Counted from the stretch's first letter, positions 12,366 through 26,869 are shown. The stretch: 64,000 bases of DNA from Unio delphinus (GCA_029339505.1 JAQISU010000057.1:9268001-9332000); one strand, 5' to 3'. The notes: generated by a model from the sequence alone, not told the origin. Translations and numbers: made by a program.

Positions 12366-13170
12366 TTTATCTTGAGATAAAACAGAAAAACCTTTTTTGT
12401 GCCTCTTGAGGAATTATGAAATTTCTCTGACGCAAAATGCACAAAACGTTGGAGCTGTATGTCTATAGCCGCCATTCCTATGATGTACTGAAAATGGCAT
12501 TAAACTCACAAATCCGCATTCAATAGCTGACCATTCTAGACAGTGGATGGCACCAAAGAAAATAAGCGATCATATTTCACTACTATCCAGTTGTCATCAG
12601 TCAACATCTTCAGTATTACGACTGTGTTTGTGTTAGTCCGTATAATATAATATGATCACGTACAATGATAGGTAACTAAATCTATTGGACTGGGACTCTT
12701 ATTTTTCCCTTATAATAACATCTGGCATACAACCAAAAGTCGGTGAACTGAATCGCATTAAAACTGTCTGGCAAACATTATTGTCATTCCTCAAAAGATT
12801 TCAAGAAAACGCATACAGCTGTCGGTAAGTACCTCGGCTTACTAATGTTAAAGTTAATTTTATTCTCAGAAATGTGTTATTTTCATTTGTTAAATCCCTT
12901 TTTGAATTTTAGAAGGAGTGAAGTATCTTGGAAGAAGTTTAAATGTATCAAATCATTATCACTTTGTTTTGTAATGCTAGTAGACAATAAATTAAAATGT
13001 AATTTTTTGTAACGTACATAATTTGCAACACATGCGGTCATAATGAAGTTAAGAATTCATTCCTGTATAGTGTAAACATCGATGGTCTAGTGGCTTAACA
13101 TTCTATATAAAATAGCTCAGAATCGGACACGAGTACACATAGAAGCAAAGATTTTATCCAGTCCACGCTT
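12366..13170. other. Host sequence, no gene seen
   Basis: No feature that I can support. Confidence 0.4.
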
Positions 13171-13398
13171 ATTTGGTTGGTTTTGTGGGGTTTAACACTA
13201 GTTTTCAGTGTAAGATAGGATATATATTGGCAGCCAGTATAAAGCAGTGGAAGAAGATCCCCGGAACATCCACCGTAACACGGGATGCTACTGGCAAGAA
13301 TTCTTCCAAGCCCACATTGGTCGAGCCCGAGATTCGAAAGCACGCTGATAGAGGAGCGATGTTTGACCGATCTGTAAAGGCGAGCGCTTTAGACCTTC
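13171..13398 (-). repeat. Degenerate family A SINE, minus orientation
   Basis: 'tggggtttaacactagttttcag' at the left and 'gcgctttagacc' at the right, with 'tactggcaag' between, follow the family A SINE in reverse. It is much more diverged than the other copies. Confidence 0.6.
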
Positions 13399-13501
13399 TT
13401 GGAAAAGAAAAATAGTTTCTATACAAACAACAACAGCAGTAATAAACCCTTGAGATGTCATAGGCCTGTAAAGCCAGATTATATTCTATCAATATTAAAC
13501 A

Positions 13502-13505
<4 letters not shown>

Positions 13506-13565
<60 letters not shown>
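13506..13565. repeat. (CT)n microsatellite
   Basis: About 60 bp of uninterrupted CT dinucleotide. Confidence 0.95.
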
Positions 13566-13572
<7 letters not shown>

Positions 13573-13791
13573 CAGTTTGCGTATATGAAGATTATCATAC
13601 AGCTAAGGTACTACTCATTGGCCCGTTCCCTAATTAGACATTACATTAGCAAAAACTTTAATTCAAATGTAAATTTTCTTGCTTATAAGTTTGTTTTCTT
13701 CTACAATTTTAAGTTGTGAGTTTAGCAGTATCAGTCTACGGCTTGTCTAGCTGCAGTACTCAACTGTTAAGAAAGTATATCACTATAAAGA

Positions 13792-13843
<52 letters not shown>
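13792..13843. repeat. (ATT)n microsatellite
   Basis: About 50 bp of ATT trinucleotide. Confidence 0.95.
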
Positions 13844-15160
13844 GATTTCATGCAAGAAAACTTGCATATCCATTAAGAGTGATATGTAACCTCGGATCCA
13901 ATTATGATCTCTTTAATTCCAAACCTTTATTACAGTATATTTAATTACCTGCCATCAACATAATAGACTGCTGTCAAATGTGATGCGTATTTCTAAGAGA
14001 AATTAATTGGCTAAAGTTACTTATACTCTAAATTAATACCGAAACATGAAAATAAACAGCCAACACGAGCGATAGATATCATGCAGAGACATTTCTTATC
14101 CTAGCTAGCATTCAAATTAAGTTAACTATTGACATTTCAAACACAGTTACGGGTCCGGCGTGTGTATACATAATTTTAGGTATGCCTAAAACTATTCAGA
14201 ACATAGATAAACACAAATATGGGAGAAAATGCTTTAAAATCCAAAGCCACGTCTTTTGTATACCCAGCACTCTCTTAAGACTTCAGCTTGAACAGCATCA
14301 AGGGATGCATGCCGGGACAAAAGGTTTCCTCCATTTCTTTTGACACACGGTACTATTTACATGGAAAAACTGTGAACCAGTCAAGAAATGGGTGAGCAAA
14401 TAATAGAGCATATACAGGTTTAGTGGTCCATAATCGGTTAATAAGGAAAAGTAAAACTTTAGTAAAAATATCTTTTGAGAGCTTATCAGTAAAAAAAATA
14501 TATAGACAATATTATGTTGATGCAATTGTAGTATTTTACATGTTTGACTTAGGAGTACTCAATAATGAAAGTAGTACATGTACCTGATTCCTTTGGTGCA
14601 GAATCAATAACACGTGTTTCATGCACATGTAGATATATAAAAAAAAAAATGCCGCGGTTCGAATGGTGTTCTCCACACAGAAGCTTGCACCAATGATAGT
14701 TGTGCATGGAGAAATATTGGTCTGATCATCAGCACCCAGAAATTTTAAGTTATTGTATTTTAAATGTGATGGTATTTCCATGTTTATAATGGGAGTTGAA
14801 TTAGTACCGTGAATGCAGGACATCCAAGAGCGCAGCATCTTCGCTACCCAAAGGGTCGTTGATTCACTTAGTTCCGGGTAGGCTGCCTCAGTTTGTCCTT
14901 GGGAATGGCACTTAACTTCCATCTAGTCTGATATTTCCAATAATGTAATGCCGTTAAAACTACTAAAAAAAAAAGAAAACAAAGTTGATGCACATGTGCG
15001 TGGAACATTGGATCCAAGACTACTGACTAGCGTAGATGGGGGCGAAGAGAATAGCAAAAAGGGTACACAAATGTTAACTAATTTGAATACTCTGTTCTAG
15101 GTGATTATGGGGTCTCGGTCGTGACTTTTTTAAATTAAAGCGCTAAAAATTAACCTGTGT
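13844..15160. other. Host sequence with a SINE tail fragment
   Basis: The only recognisable piece is at about 14,845-14,970: 'ggctgcctcagtttgtcctt' ... 'aatggcacttaacttcc', also found at 29,885-29,935. It is a shared SINE body fragment. No gene seen. Confidence 0.4.
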
Positions 15161-15604
15161 TGCATACATACATACATACATACATACAGAGAGACATATA
15201 CAAGCAGACAAATCAAATGACTTGAAGACTAAGACAAACAGGTAGATAGAGAAAAACAGACTGACATAAAAAAATTTTTTAGCAACTTCAGTCTAAGCTA
15301 ACATTTGTAATAGACAAGAGCTTGTCAATTACGATGATTTAGAATCGGATTGATGTTCTGGTTTGTCTCGAAAAAGTAGAACACCTCAACTAAATCGATA
15401 TTTATTAAATATGTGTTAAAACCATGGTTTAAAAAGTATAATTTTTCATTTTTTTAACCGCTCGTTTCTCAAATTTATATTCTTACTGATGTTTTAAAGC
15501 AAACACGTCGTTTACACGTATAAGTAAGACATACAAATAACGAGCAAACTCATTTCCACTGAGTCATCGTAAATAAAAAATACGGGAAAAGATGATCAGA
15601 ACTA

Positions 15605-15650
<46 letters not shown>
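15161..15650. repeat. (CATA)n at 15,163-15,187 and (CA)n at 15,606-15,648
   Basis: Two simple repeats separated by AT-rich DNA without genes. Confidence 0.9.
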
Positions 15651-15651
<1 letters not shown>

Positions 15652-16289
15652 TACATAAAACATTAAACAACTCATGATGCGAGTGCACATATTATAAATA
15701 TGCTTTTAGATTAATTACCTTCTTACAGCTCAACAGAGGGCACCAACCAACATATCGGACATATTTTCAGGAATTTGTATTGATTATATACAAGAGAGCT
15801 ATTTTTATCAATCAGTTAAACTCGACATCATTTTTTCATTGCCCCAAATAATAGACAACAAGCTTTTGTGCTCCATAAACAGACAATGGCAGAGCTGAAT
15901 TGTGATGATTCAATGGTAGACATTCAGTTTTAATGATCGCATTTGATTATACCTGATAACAATATTGGGTTGAAACGAGAGCGGACTATGGACAATATTG
16001 TACGTCATGGCCAATATAAATTCAGTCAAGAACAGTACAATTTATACTGGTATTTTATTATAACTGGTAGGAGTACACAAATTACATTATTGTCATTATC
16101 AATAGGGAAAAATATTAACTCGTGTGCTACAGTGTGCTACATTTATAATGATTGTTTTATAAAAGAATGGAAATATTTGGGATTTTTTAAAAAATTTTGT
16201 TGAATTGTTAGAAACTAACAAAATTAGTATTGTTCTAGCGGTAGTCTATTAAGTATCATTACGTATTAACCATTATCGCAATGTAATCA
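15651..16289. other. Host AT-rich sequence, no gene seen
   Basis: No feature that I can support. Confidence 0.4.
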
Positions 16290-16414
16290 GTATGTATGTA
16301 TGTATGTATGTATGTATGTATGTATGTATGTATGTATGCATGACTAACAAGTCAATGGCAAAACAAAAACCTGTGTACGACACGACTGTTTTTGTATGGA
16401 AAAAGCACATTATT

Positions 16415-16491
<77 letters not shown>
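16290..16491. repeat. (GTAT)n at 16,290-16,337 and (CT)n at 16,417-16,491
   Basis: Simple repeats. Open frames across them are artefacts of the periodicity. Confidence 0.95.
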
Positions 16492-16493
<2 letters not shown>

Positions 16494-16813
16494 GGTAGGT
16501 TAGAAAATACAGATATAATTTCATGTGTCAGGCCAAAATAGATAGTAAATTTACTGATCCGTATTAATTTCTTAAATTCCAGGTCGATAACAGAAAATAA
16601 CAAAAACAATAGTCTTTTTATGCCGTTGATTGTCATTGTCAATGTAATCCCAATATCGAGCCAAACTTTTGTTTATGCAGTCATTATCTCGAAAGTCGTT
16701 TCCAAAGGTGTATATCAATTTTTGCGTCAAAGCATACATAGTTTGTCAATCTTGGTGTCAAGGCACACATAGTTTGCACCCGTTTAACCCAGCAATATTT
16801 TGCTGCATAAAAT

Positions 16814-16908
16814 AAACTTTTTTTTCTAAAGCCATTTCATTGTCAGTGTGTATTATATTTTTAAAATATAATACACACTGACAATTAAATGGCTTTAGAA
16901 AAAAACTT
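16814..16908. repeat. Long near-perfect palindrome (about 47-bp arms)
   Basis: The left arm reads from 'aacttttttttctaaagcc' to 'gtgtgtattatatttt'. The right arm is its reverse complement, 'aaaatataatacacactgac' onward to 'ggctttagaaaaaaactt'. I see one mismatch (gaaatgg/taaatgg) and a one-base length difference in the A/T run. There is almost no loop. Confidence 0.85.
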
Positions 16909-16965
16909 AAATGGCTTTTGGTATAGATTTTGGGATGTCACTGAGTCAAAAGGTATCCTAATTAC

Positions 16966-19370
<2,405 letters not shown>

Positions 19371-20925
19371 GCAAGTTTGAGTGCCACAACAAACAATCCA
19401 AGTTAACATCTTTAGCTGGAAGAATGGTCTGTACCGGTTGCACATTAAGAAAGAATGCTACACGCTATTGATCTATTGCTGATCACAGACGGTAGAAATA
19501 ACTACAATATCTGGACGAATAACCTAAGCCGTATGGTATGGAAGCACAATAAAAACTGGCAAAACAAGATCTTTGTTTTTTTTTAAAAATACTTCCTGAC
19601 ATAACTGGTAGCGAAGACCAACCTTGCAGGTCGCTATTTGTGATGAAGCTTTAACCATCAACTCATTTATGAATATTTAGACTGAGGTTTGCATGCAGAT
19701 GTCATTATTTCCTTCAGAATAATCCCCTTTTTTGTATTAATCCCTCTCAGACCAGAACACCTGTGTATCCATTATTTACGACCTCTTTTTAATTGCTAAA
19801 GCATGCGTGGAAGGCAGCATCAAATTAAGTTAAAAGCAATGGCACGTCTTAATCGCAAATATTTTCCACGAATTAGTCAGTTCCTTGCTAGAACGTTTCC
19901 AGAATTTTCTGGGAAGTGTTTCGATATCCGGTCGAGGTTATTATGATTGAAGACGATCGCAACGCTATTCAGGAATCATCGGACTGCCACATCTGCGAAA
20001 AGCCACTATTCAACGACTGTTGAATCACCATTGATCTATAAGTGGCAAGTACTACAGTGACACTCATAAAACATATAACAGCAAGCTGCACACCTACACC
20101 CCTTCCCCTCCCCAACAAAAATGTAGGTGCTAGATGGGCTGCATAACCAGCCCGGCTACGACAGTCACTTTATGTAGTACATTGGAACAACTTCAAATAA
20201 GAACATCAGCGCCATCGCAAACATCATGGTCAAGTACATGATGATAGGACAGTTGCTGTTTATTGGCAGCCAAAGTTTTATGAATAATAACCTCTAAAAT
20301 ATGGCTGCCAACATCCCTCTGAAGTTAGTTTAAGCCAGTGTACAGTACTGGAGCACAACATTAACCTACTGATTCGCATGAGTGTTTACCCATGCGAATA
20401 CTTGGAATGGACCCGATTCATTAATATCATTCACCCGGCATGAGCTTAGAATTACTCTTGGAGAAGAGTGTGTTTAACTTGACACATATACCTACAAATT
20501 GAGAATGAAGAAATCCATGCCGACATTTCGACGGTGAGCAGCTGGTGTTTGAAAACTAATGGGCCCAGACTATGACAACAAAATGCCAAAGAGTATGATA
20601 ACCTACCTTGGTACCATCTAGCTCAATATCAGAGTCATGCTGCAGCGTCTGCCAACAGTTGGTTTTCAGTGGTCAACCCTTCCGCAACTAATTTTATTGC
20701 GACGGACGCGAAGAAAGGTAATATTATAGAAACTGACCTCAAGTACCCTGTGGAGATTCATGACGAGGACAGTGACTTTCCGATTATCTCAGATTCATTT
20801 TGTGAGCAAAAAAGTACTAGGTGGTCTGTTACCTATACCATCAACACCAAACAGGGGACGGTCGTTACCAAAGTCAATACCGCTTTAATAAAGTTAGACC
20901 AAAGCGCTGTGTGGGGTGCGGAGGG
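19371..20925 (+). pseudogene. Fossil Polinton protein-primed PolB (fragments)
   Basis: Three short stretches read, in order, like the classical Polinton DNA polymerase B. Near 19,411-19,540 there is 'VNIFSWKNGLYRLHIKKE' then 'LITDGRNNYNIWTNNLSR', resembling the region before the zinc motif. At about 19,946-20,020 there is 'DDRNAIQESSDCHICEKPL', the first half of the Polinton PolB zinc/endonuclease-VII-like motif, after which the frame is lost. At about 20,583-20,765 there is 'MPKSMITYLGTI', a stop, 'LPTVGFQW', then 'ETDLKYPVEIHDE', which follow the polymerase motif A region. Stops and frame changes are frequent, so it is long dead. Family recognition is from pattern memory, not a search. Confidence 0.65.
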
Positions 20926-21027
20926 GATTGTTATGTGGTAAGTGTGTTATGGTTGGGGTGTAGTGCTCCCAATAGTTTATTTACATTATTAAAGAAATCC
21001 CACCCAGGCTCGATTTTGTAGGTAGTG

Positions 21028-21087
<60 letters not shown>

Positions 21088-21195
21088 CAAGCCCCCAATC
21101 AGCAATGCCGACAGTTAAAGTATTGAGTACACAAAATGTGAAATTCAAACGAATAACAATTTAATAAAATTCAATAGTCAGATATTAATAATTCA
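20926..21195 (+). repeat. Dispersed repeat copy with (GA)n
   Basis: 'gtgctcccaatagtttattt' ... 'tcccacccaggctcgatttt' ... (GA)n at 21,032-21,085 ... 'aatgccgacagttaaa' ... 'gagtacacaaaatgtg' ... 'aattcaatagtca' matches a second copy at 34,458-34,655. It interrupts the fossil Polinton. Confidence 0.75.
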
Positions 21196-21313
21196 CCAAT
21201 CACTCTTCTTTCTCTCGACCAAGTGATAGCATATGACATCATTTGATTTATAGTGTGAGTTTCTACCAGTCCTTGTTTTCTACTTAACTGTATCTCTCTC
21301 CTATCTCGCCAAA

Positions 21314-21317
<4 letters not shown>

Positions 21318-21373
<56 letters not shown>
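21318..21373. repeat. (CT)n microsatellite
   Basis: About 55 bp of CT dinucleotide. Confidence 0.95.
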
Positions 21374-21376
<3 letters not shown>

Positions 21377-22615
21377 ATTCCTTCTCCTCCTTGACTGCTA
21401 TTTCTCCAAGTTCTCATCCTGGACTCCTTTTCCGACTAGGCTTCGATTCACACTCGACTTCTCCACTAGTCTTTATTTCTTCTCCCTCCTAGAGACTCGG
21501 GACCATACAATGCCGGAAATCTGTCCCTTAAAATCTTCCTGTGAAAACACAAGAACGTTAGCATATTTCCTTATCCATCTCGTCTCACACTAACCGATAC
21601 TAAATCATCAGATAAAGACTACTACATGGACAGGTACGAGTTACGACGTTTCTTTGATGAGGCATCATCCGTAGCCCACATTTTCGCCTTTATAAATCTT
21701 AAGTCTAGACAAGTTTAAGTTTTGAGAGGTACACAAAAAGGAGTGGGTCGATTTCAGAATAATTCTGAAAACTATCGTCATGCGATTTACAAAAATTACA
21801 AGCGTGAAATACAAGCTGTGCATACGGATGAATATTCCAACCCTGATGAGAAAAGCTTTTCGCCTCTAATAAAGCCAGCGATCACCAAAGCCACATCCCG
21901 CTCCAAGAAATTGGGCCGGGTACCGTAGGGGCTCTGACAAGGCTTTCCAGAGGCCTCAGTGCCGATCTATCCCTAGCCGAGCCTCTGGCAGAATCATAGC
22001 GGTTTAAAGATGAAGGAGTGGGGTACATTAAGAGCCAGTTTCCTGTGGAAACAGGAGTGAAAAAGACATAATCTAAATAGAACGGCCAGATAGGCCAAAC
22101 CTTCTTGTCAGACATCTAGCAAAAGAGGATTATTTTTGAAGGTAACAAGACAGGCGAGTGGCCTGGAGTTCGAGAAATTTATAAAAGAGGTAAAAGATTG
22201 TAGTGAAAAATTGCCATAAGAGCAGAGCGTTGAGATCCATACGTACGAAGGTCTACCTTCGTTTTTGAACGCAAAAGAGAGACGAGCACAAGAGCGACTC
22301 TCTGACCGAAACGGAGGTGAAAGAGCGAGAGAAATCGGAAGGCATGCCAGTTCAAGAGCGATTGATAGCATGATCCTCGGTTGCGTTGACGAGCCTGACG
22401 ATAGCCTGCAACCGTTATTCATGTCATACCTGGGTGGCAAACACGTCTCTCGAGCTTTACAACGAGGCAGAGGCTATTTGTCTATGTCTGTTTAAAGACG
22501 ACATTATAAGATCGCATTCAAATCATAAATGGCTAAGATAATTGAAAAAATAAATCCGATAGGCGGATTATCTAATTAAATACCAACCCCGGGAGCACAT
22601 ATAGGGCGTCAGCGA
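21374..22615 (+). other. Probable interior of the fossil Polinton, unassigned
   Basis: This lies between polymerase and capsid fragments. It has higher GC content and several open stretches (21,722-21,928; 22,265-22,495) with charged, protein-like composition, but none matches a family I know. It may hold remains of virion genes; the evidence is position only. Confidence 0.3.
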
Positions 22616-22950
22616 GCTCAACATGTCAGCATTTGACGGACTCCAATACCATTGCTCCAACCAACTTCCACTTCCGACCTTTTTTCGGCTTTACGACCAT
22701 CAATTCCTTGTTTATTTCCTCCATCAAGGTGGCACCTGTAAGACCGTGAACCTACCAACGGGTATCTGTGCAATAAACGTCATTGTCTAAGAGATCATGT
22801 GGGAGATTACAACCTTGACTGGTGATGACAAATTAGATATCTATCTCAACAGCTACTTTATCAACACTGCAAATTCGAGTCTGTCAACTGTTATGTCTGC
22901 CCGACACGATCGACCCTGCTGACAGCATCCTTGGCTTTGATTTAGTGCTA
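22616..22950 (+). pseudogene. Fossil Polinton penton-like fragment
   Basis: Reading segments near 22,740-22,790 ('TVNLPTG') and 22,905-22,945 ('DPADSILGFD') follow the penton pattern in which a '.LPTGSYEIEDI' segment is later followed by a 'nSI..LLGF' segment. The same 'LPTGSYEIEDI' motif is present in the intact penton at 54.1-55.6 kb. Frames are broken in between. The call depends on order and motif resemblance only. Confidence 0.4.
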
Positions 22951-23203
22951 ATCAGTATCATGATCTCAGTATATCTCACATACGATGAGGTGGGACCATA
23001 TCAATATTGTAACCGGTAACAAGCTCAACGTTAATGCGGGTTTCACGTATTACCGGCGACAACGTCATTTTTCGAACCAATGCTGGAGTAAAAGACATGC
23101 TCCCACTCTCAACGTTCATCCTTTGAATGCATATGACACCGTCGTGGAGACCAGCATACCCAACTTTATACAGTAGTGAACGAGCACAATAGCCTCCCAG
23201 GCC

Positions 23204-23500
23204 ATGCGGACAAACACGAAGCAAATTGTGGTAAACGGCCAGTCCTCCTTAGCAAACAAGTTTCAGCTGGGTATCACCGCATCCCGGCACATATTTGTGG
23301 CTGTCCAGTGTATGACACGTCTGACTAATCAAACGTGTAAGCCTATCGTGTTTGAGAAACTTTCCAATTTTGCGCTACTGACGTGAATCTGCCCATCAAC
23401 GGTGACCAGGAACCATCCGAAAATATCCTTTTAGAACAAGTCAGCAACAACATGGCCCATCCTTACAAGCCTATCGTGACCTTCCTGGGCCCACGATGAA
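23204..23500 (+). pseudogene. Fossil Polinton major capsid protein C-terminus
   Basis: The reading frame at 23,204-23,386 contains 'SRHIFVAVQ', 'RLTNQT' and 'IVFEKL'. After a stop the neighbouring frame continues 'INGDQEPSENILL' and 'NNMAHPYK.IVTFLG'. The intact major capsid protein in this window has the parallel series 'PRHIFIALQ', 'RLGSQE', 'MIFDKL', 'INGQQEPTEDIQL', 'NNVARVY', 'LLSFMG' in the same order, so homology is convincing. Decayed, capsid C-terminal third only; it lies downstream of the fossil polymerase in the same orientation. Confidence 0.75.
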
Positions 23501-24024
23501 AACGCGGACTCCAGAAAAGATAAAGGGAAATCATCGGTCCATACCAAATCCATTAAATCAGCCTGGAACACCAAACCCTAATCAAGCAATCTCATGATCA
23601 CCTGGGCTAAAAGGCATGTGTTGCAAGAGGTGTGTTTGTCAACTACAAAAACGGCTAACCCAAACACATGCACGCACATGCCATACAAGGAAAACAAACT
23701 GTACAAAGCTTAGCACAATAACAATTATGGTGGAATCGTCTTCCTACAGCGCTAGCGATCTTTCCCGACGTACCCCAATCATGACTGATTGATTGATATT
23801 TAACGGCGCACCAGCACTTTTAGGCTATTTAGCGCCATCCCCAATCATGCTAAAAACTATCCAGGCCAAACACATTATAAACTCTCCTCAGGCGAAACGT
23901 GGTATCCTCCTTAACTTTCAGCATCACCCTTGAACGCCATGAAGGAAAACGGTTTTCCCATCCCTTAACGCACTTTCCCCTTAGGGCGCCTACAAGGGTG
24001 TTGCTGGCACAAAGCTGACAACAT
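23501..24024. other. Region downstream of the fossil capsid gene
   Basis: No open gene. At 23,679 'acatgccatacaaggaaaac' resembles the start of the MPYK protein gene that follows the capsid gene in the intact element (51,251), but no homology continues. 23,790-23,850 resembles a dispersed repeat end. Confidence 0.3.
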
Positions 24025-24361
24025 CAGCGGCGTCGCTAGGGTTGGTGTCACCCAGTGCGGTAAACTTATGGTGTCACCCCTCCAGACTTGCACCATGGAT
24101 TTCTTCTTCTTAAAATAAGTCCACAGTATAAAAATGACAAGAACAAAAACAAATTAACTGAAGATCAGAAGGTAAAAGTATTTAAGAACTGTAACAACGT
24201 TAAGTTATAGCTATTTTTTTTATTTTATTAAACTAACTTTATTTAAAATTTTCCAGTGTGTGCTCTGTAAAATTTGCAATTTTTCATTTTGGTGTCACCC
24301 CTCTGAGATGGTGTCACCCGGTGCGGTCCGCACCCCCTGCACCCCCCTAGCGACGCCACTG
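24025..24361. mobile_element. hAT-like MITE with 8-bp target duplication
   Basis: Ends 'cagcggcgtcgctaggg' and, inverted, 'cagtggcgtcgctaggg' (one mismatch) are flanked by identical 8-bp 'gacaacat' at 24,017-24,024 and 24,362-24,369. An 8-bp duplication and CAG-type ends fit the hAT superfamily. 337 bp, no coding capacity. The phrase 'ggtgtcacc(c)' recurs just inside both ends. Confidence 0.85.
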
Positions 24362-24369
24362 GACAACAT

Positions 24370-26024
24370 CAACCTTAATACTTCAATAAATGCGGGATGC
24401 TCTGGCAGCGTTCAGTGTGACGTAATCCAGTTTTCTCTTATTGGCTCGTACGTCCTTGTCCCAGCTACGGGTTATAATTCTTTTTAAGAACCATTGGAGT
24501 GAAAATTGAATTTGTTACGATGAGGAAAGAATCGAAAATTTTAAGCCCAGGTCTAGACATCAAAATGGTCTGACTCTTGTTATCGTGTATGAATGCTGGT
24601 ATAATTTGTTGCTCAGAAATATACAATTCACCATAGTAAGTCCAAAACGGTATAAATTCCCGTAAAATGACCGAACTTTCCAATTGCTATTGTAGTCAGA
24701 GGCAGACATGTTTTTACTATAAAAACGATACATTGGCTAACTATTTACACCTGCCAAACAGCGGTATTTTTTAACATCATACAGATTAAGCTGTGTTATA
24801 AATGATGAGGGCGTGTTATATTTATTCAAAGGTAAATACGTTTAAACGAGAATTCGCTAACGAGTTGTGCCGGCATAACATCGATGTTAACAATTATTCA
24901 TTTTAGAAAAACCTTTAAAACGTAAAACACTTGTATGTCATATTTACTCATTTCCAACATTTAAAAAGAAACACGTAGAGATTTTAAAACTTTCAGATAT
25001 GCATCTATCTTAAAGCTGCTGCTCCGCGTGATCATTTTCACTTCCTGGACTTCAACGATAAACTGTAAAAACGAGTCGATATTTTTAAAAGTTTTTTTAA
25101 AATATTTTGTATATCATTAAATGCACTTTCGGAAGCTGGTATTGTCTAGTATGGCAAAGTTCGTTTTCACTGTTTTAATTACTGTAAAAGAAAGTGCACT
25201 TAAACTAATTCAGGCTGACTTTTTGAACACATGGGAGTATCTATTGCATTTATATATGTGCTTAAATCATGCACAGTGTCCACAAGTACAATATCCAAAG
25301 AAATTTAAGCCATAGGATAAGAAGGTAACACTGAGGTATGCCAACATTACCTCTACTGTGTATGTTACAAAAGCGAACGCCTTCACCATACACCTGACAC
25401 TCTGTCAGAAATACACAATATCTGCAGATATCCCCCGAACTGATCAGGGGAATAGCTGGGTCAGGACAAAACTGAAATAAGGCTAATCCACATCCTCCCC
25501 TGCCAGGTTGGGGTGGATCCAAAATATCCTTTAACACATAATCTTGATCTTGAAAATGGCGAATGCAACCGTCATTAGTATTCATATTCATTACGAGAAT
25601 ATGTTGTTAAAATAATATTTTTTTTTATAGATAAGATGTAAATCATACGAAACATATATCGGTTACTCACAGTTTGGTTAATTCATGCATTGGTTAAATA
25701 CATGGTAACCTCGCACGCGGAAAGAACTTAGCCAAGATCTCCAGAATGACAGATAAATAGACCTCGACTTTTGATATACAACTTGACTAGCATGGATTTG
25801 ATATATGTAATGAGTACTAGAATGAAAAAGAACGTTACTGCTGATATATCTCATCTTATATCTGAATTAATCCATTGTTTTGTGTTACCAAAAAATACAT
25901 TTCCCGAAATATTTGCTTTTAAATACATTCAAACACGTATATATATATATAATTTTGCTTTTCTCATCCATTCTCAATAAAAGAAAATATGTTTAAAATG
26001 TATTCCTCCCTTCTATCCTTGTAG
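24370..26024. other. Host sequence upstream of the NRDP1-like gene
   Basis: No gene that I can support. The last part, 'tattcctcccttctatcctt' then 'gtag' (ending at 26,024), is a pyrimidine tract plus AG, a good splice acceptor for the following exon. The upstream part is therefore probably an intron or promoter of that gene. Confidence 0.4.
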
Positions 26025-26044
26025 ATATTTGATTTCTCGTGGTT

Positions 26045-26869
26045 ATGATGGGTTACGACGTGGACAGGTTCATGTCTCCAGTAAACGATGATTTGCTTTG
26101 TTCCATTTGCAAAGACGTTCTAGAGGAACCCGTTCAAGCTCCATGTGAACATACATTTTGCAGACAGTGCATCGAAGGTTGGTTGGTCCACGAGACAACA
26201 TGTCCCGAGGACAGGCAACCTCTGTCAATTTCCAGACTCCGTCCTCTTTTTAGGTACATGAGAAACGACCTTGCTCGTCTTAACATTCGGTGTAAGAATC
26301 ACACGCAAGGCTGCGAATTCGTAACTATGTTGGAATCCATCAGAACTCATGAAAAACAGTGTCCACTGGAGAAAGTCCCTTGCCCATATGAAAACTGCTC
26401 AGAGAGAGTATTTAGGCAAGATCTGGATCGCCACGCGCAGGCTTGTAGAAATAGAACACGCGAATGCCCACGTGGATGTGGGTACCTGATAACATGTAGA
26501 GGGGACACAGATCACAACTGTATCTATGAACTTAGGACCGCCTTGGAGATTCTGAGGTCAGACTTTACGAGTAAGGTCATAGAGCTCACAAACGAGATGA
26601 CCCTGAGACTTGATATGCAGAGAGGTTACATGGTGCAGAAGGAGACGACAACCCAATCTCAGATTGACGACCTTAAGTCAGAAAATTCCAGTTTGACTCG
26701 GAAGATACAGGTATTGCATGACCTTGACCTTGAGAGAAGACAACAAATCGAGCGCCTGGAACTCGAAAATAAAGAACTGATGTCACTTTTAAGGGGAAGT
26801 GAGACTAGCAACACTAAATGCCGCTTGTGCCCCTGTCACTCCATTAGAGGCAAGGTCACAGAGATCTAG
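26045..26869 (+). CDS. NRDP1/RNF41-like RING E3 ubiquitin ligase
   Basis: The likely start is the ATG at 26,048, giving MGYDV, as in NRDP1 (the ATG at 26,045 is an alternative); about 273 residues. The RING finger spans residues 18-55 with C18, C21, C33, H35, C38, C41, C52 and D55; the Asp-ending 'CPED' is the NRDP1-type pattern. Cys/His pairs at about 80-155 form TRAF-type zinc fingers, and a coiled coil covers about 185-245. It would transfer ubiquitin from an E2 to a substrate in the cytoplasm. Vertebrate NRDP1 is about 317 residues with a C-terminal receptor/USP8-binding domain; this protein instead ends in a Cys-rich tail (CRLCPC). The coding part is one exon with a splice acceptor just before it. 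Confidence 0.88.
   Translation: MMGYDVDRFMSPVNDDLLCSICKDVLEEPVQAPCEHTFCRQCIEGWLVHETTCPEDRQPLSISRLRPLFRYMRNDLARLNIRCKNHTQGCEFVTMLESIRTHEKQCPLEKVPCPYENCSERVFRQDLDRHAQACRNRTRECPRGCGYLITCRGDTDHNCIYELRTALEILRSDFTSKVIELTNEMTLRLDMQRGYMVQKETTTQSQIDDLKSENSSLTRKIQVLHDLDLERRQQIERLELENKELMSLLRGSETSNTKCRLCPCHSIRGKVTEI

Noticed and set aside
25262..25591. 109-codon minus-strand frame upstream of the RING gene
   Set aside because: Cys-rich but unlike any domain I recognise; probably chance in intronic or promoter DNA.
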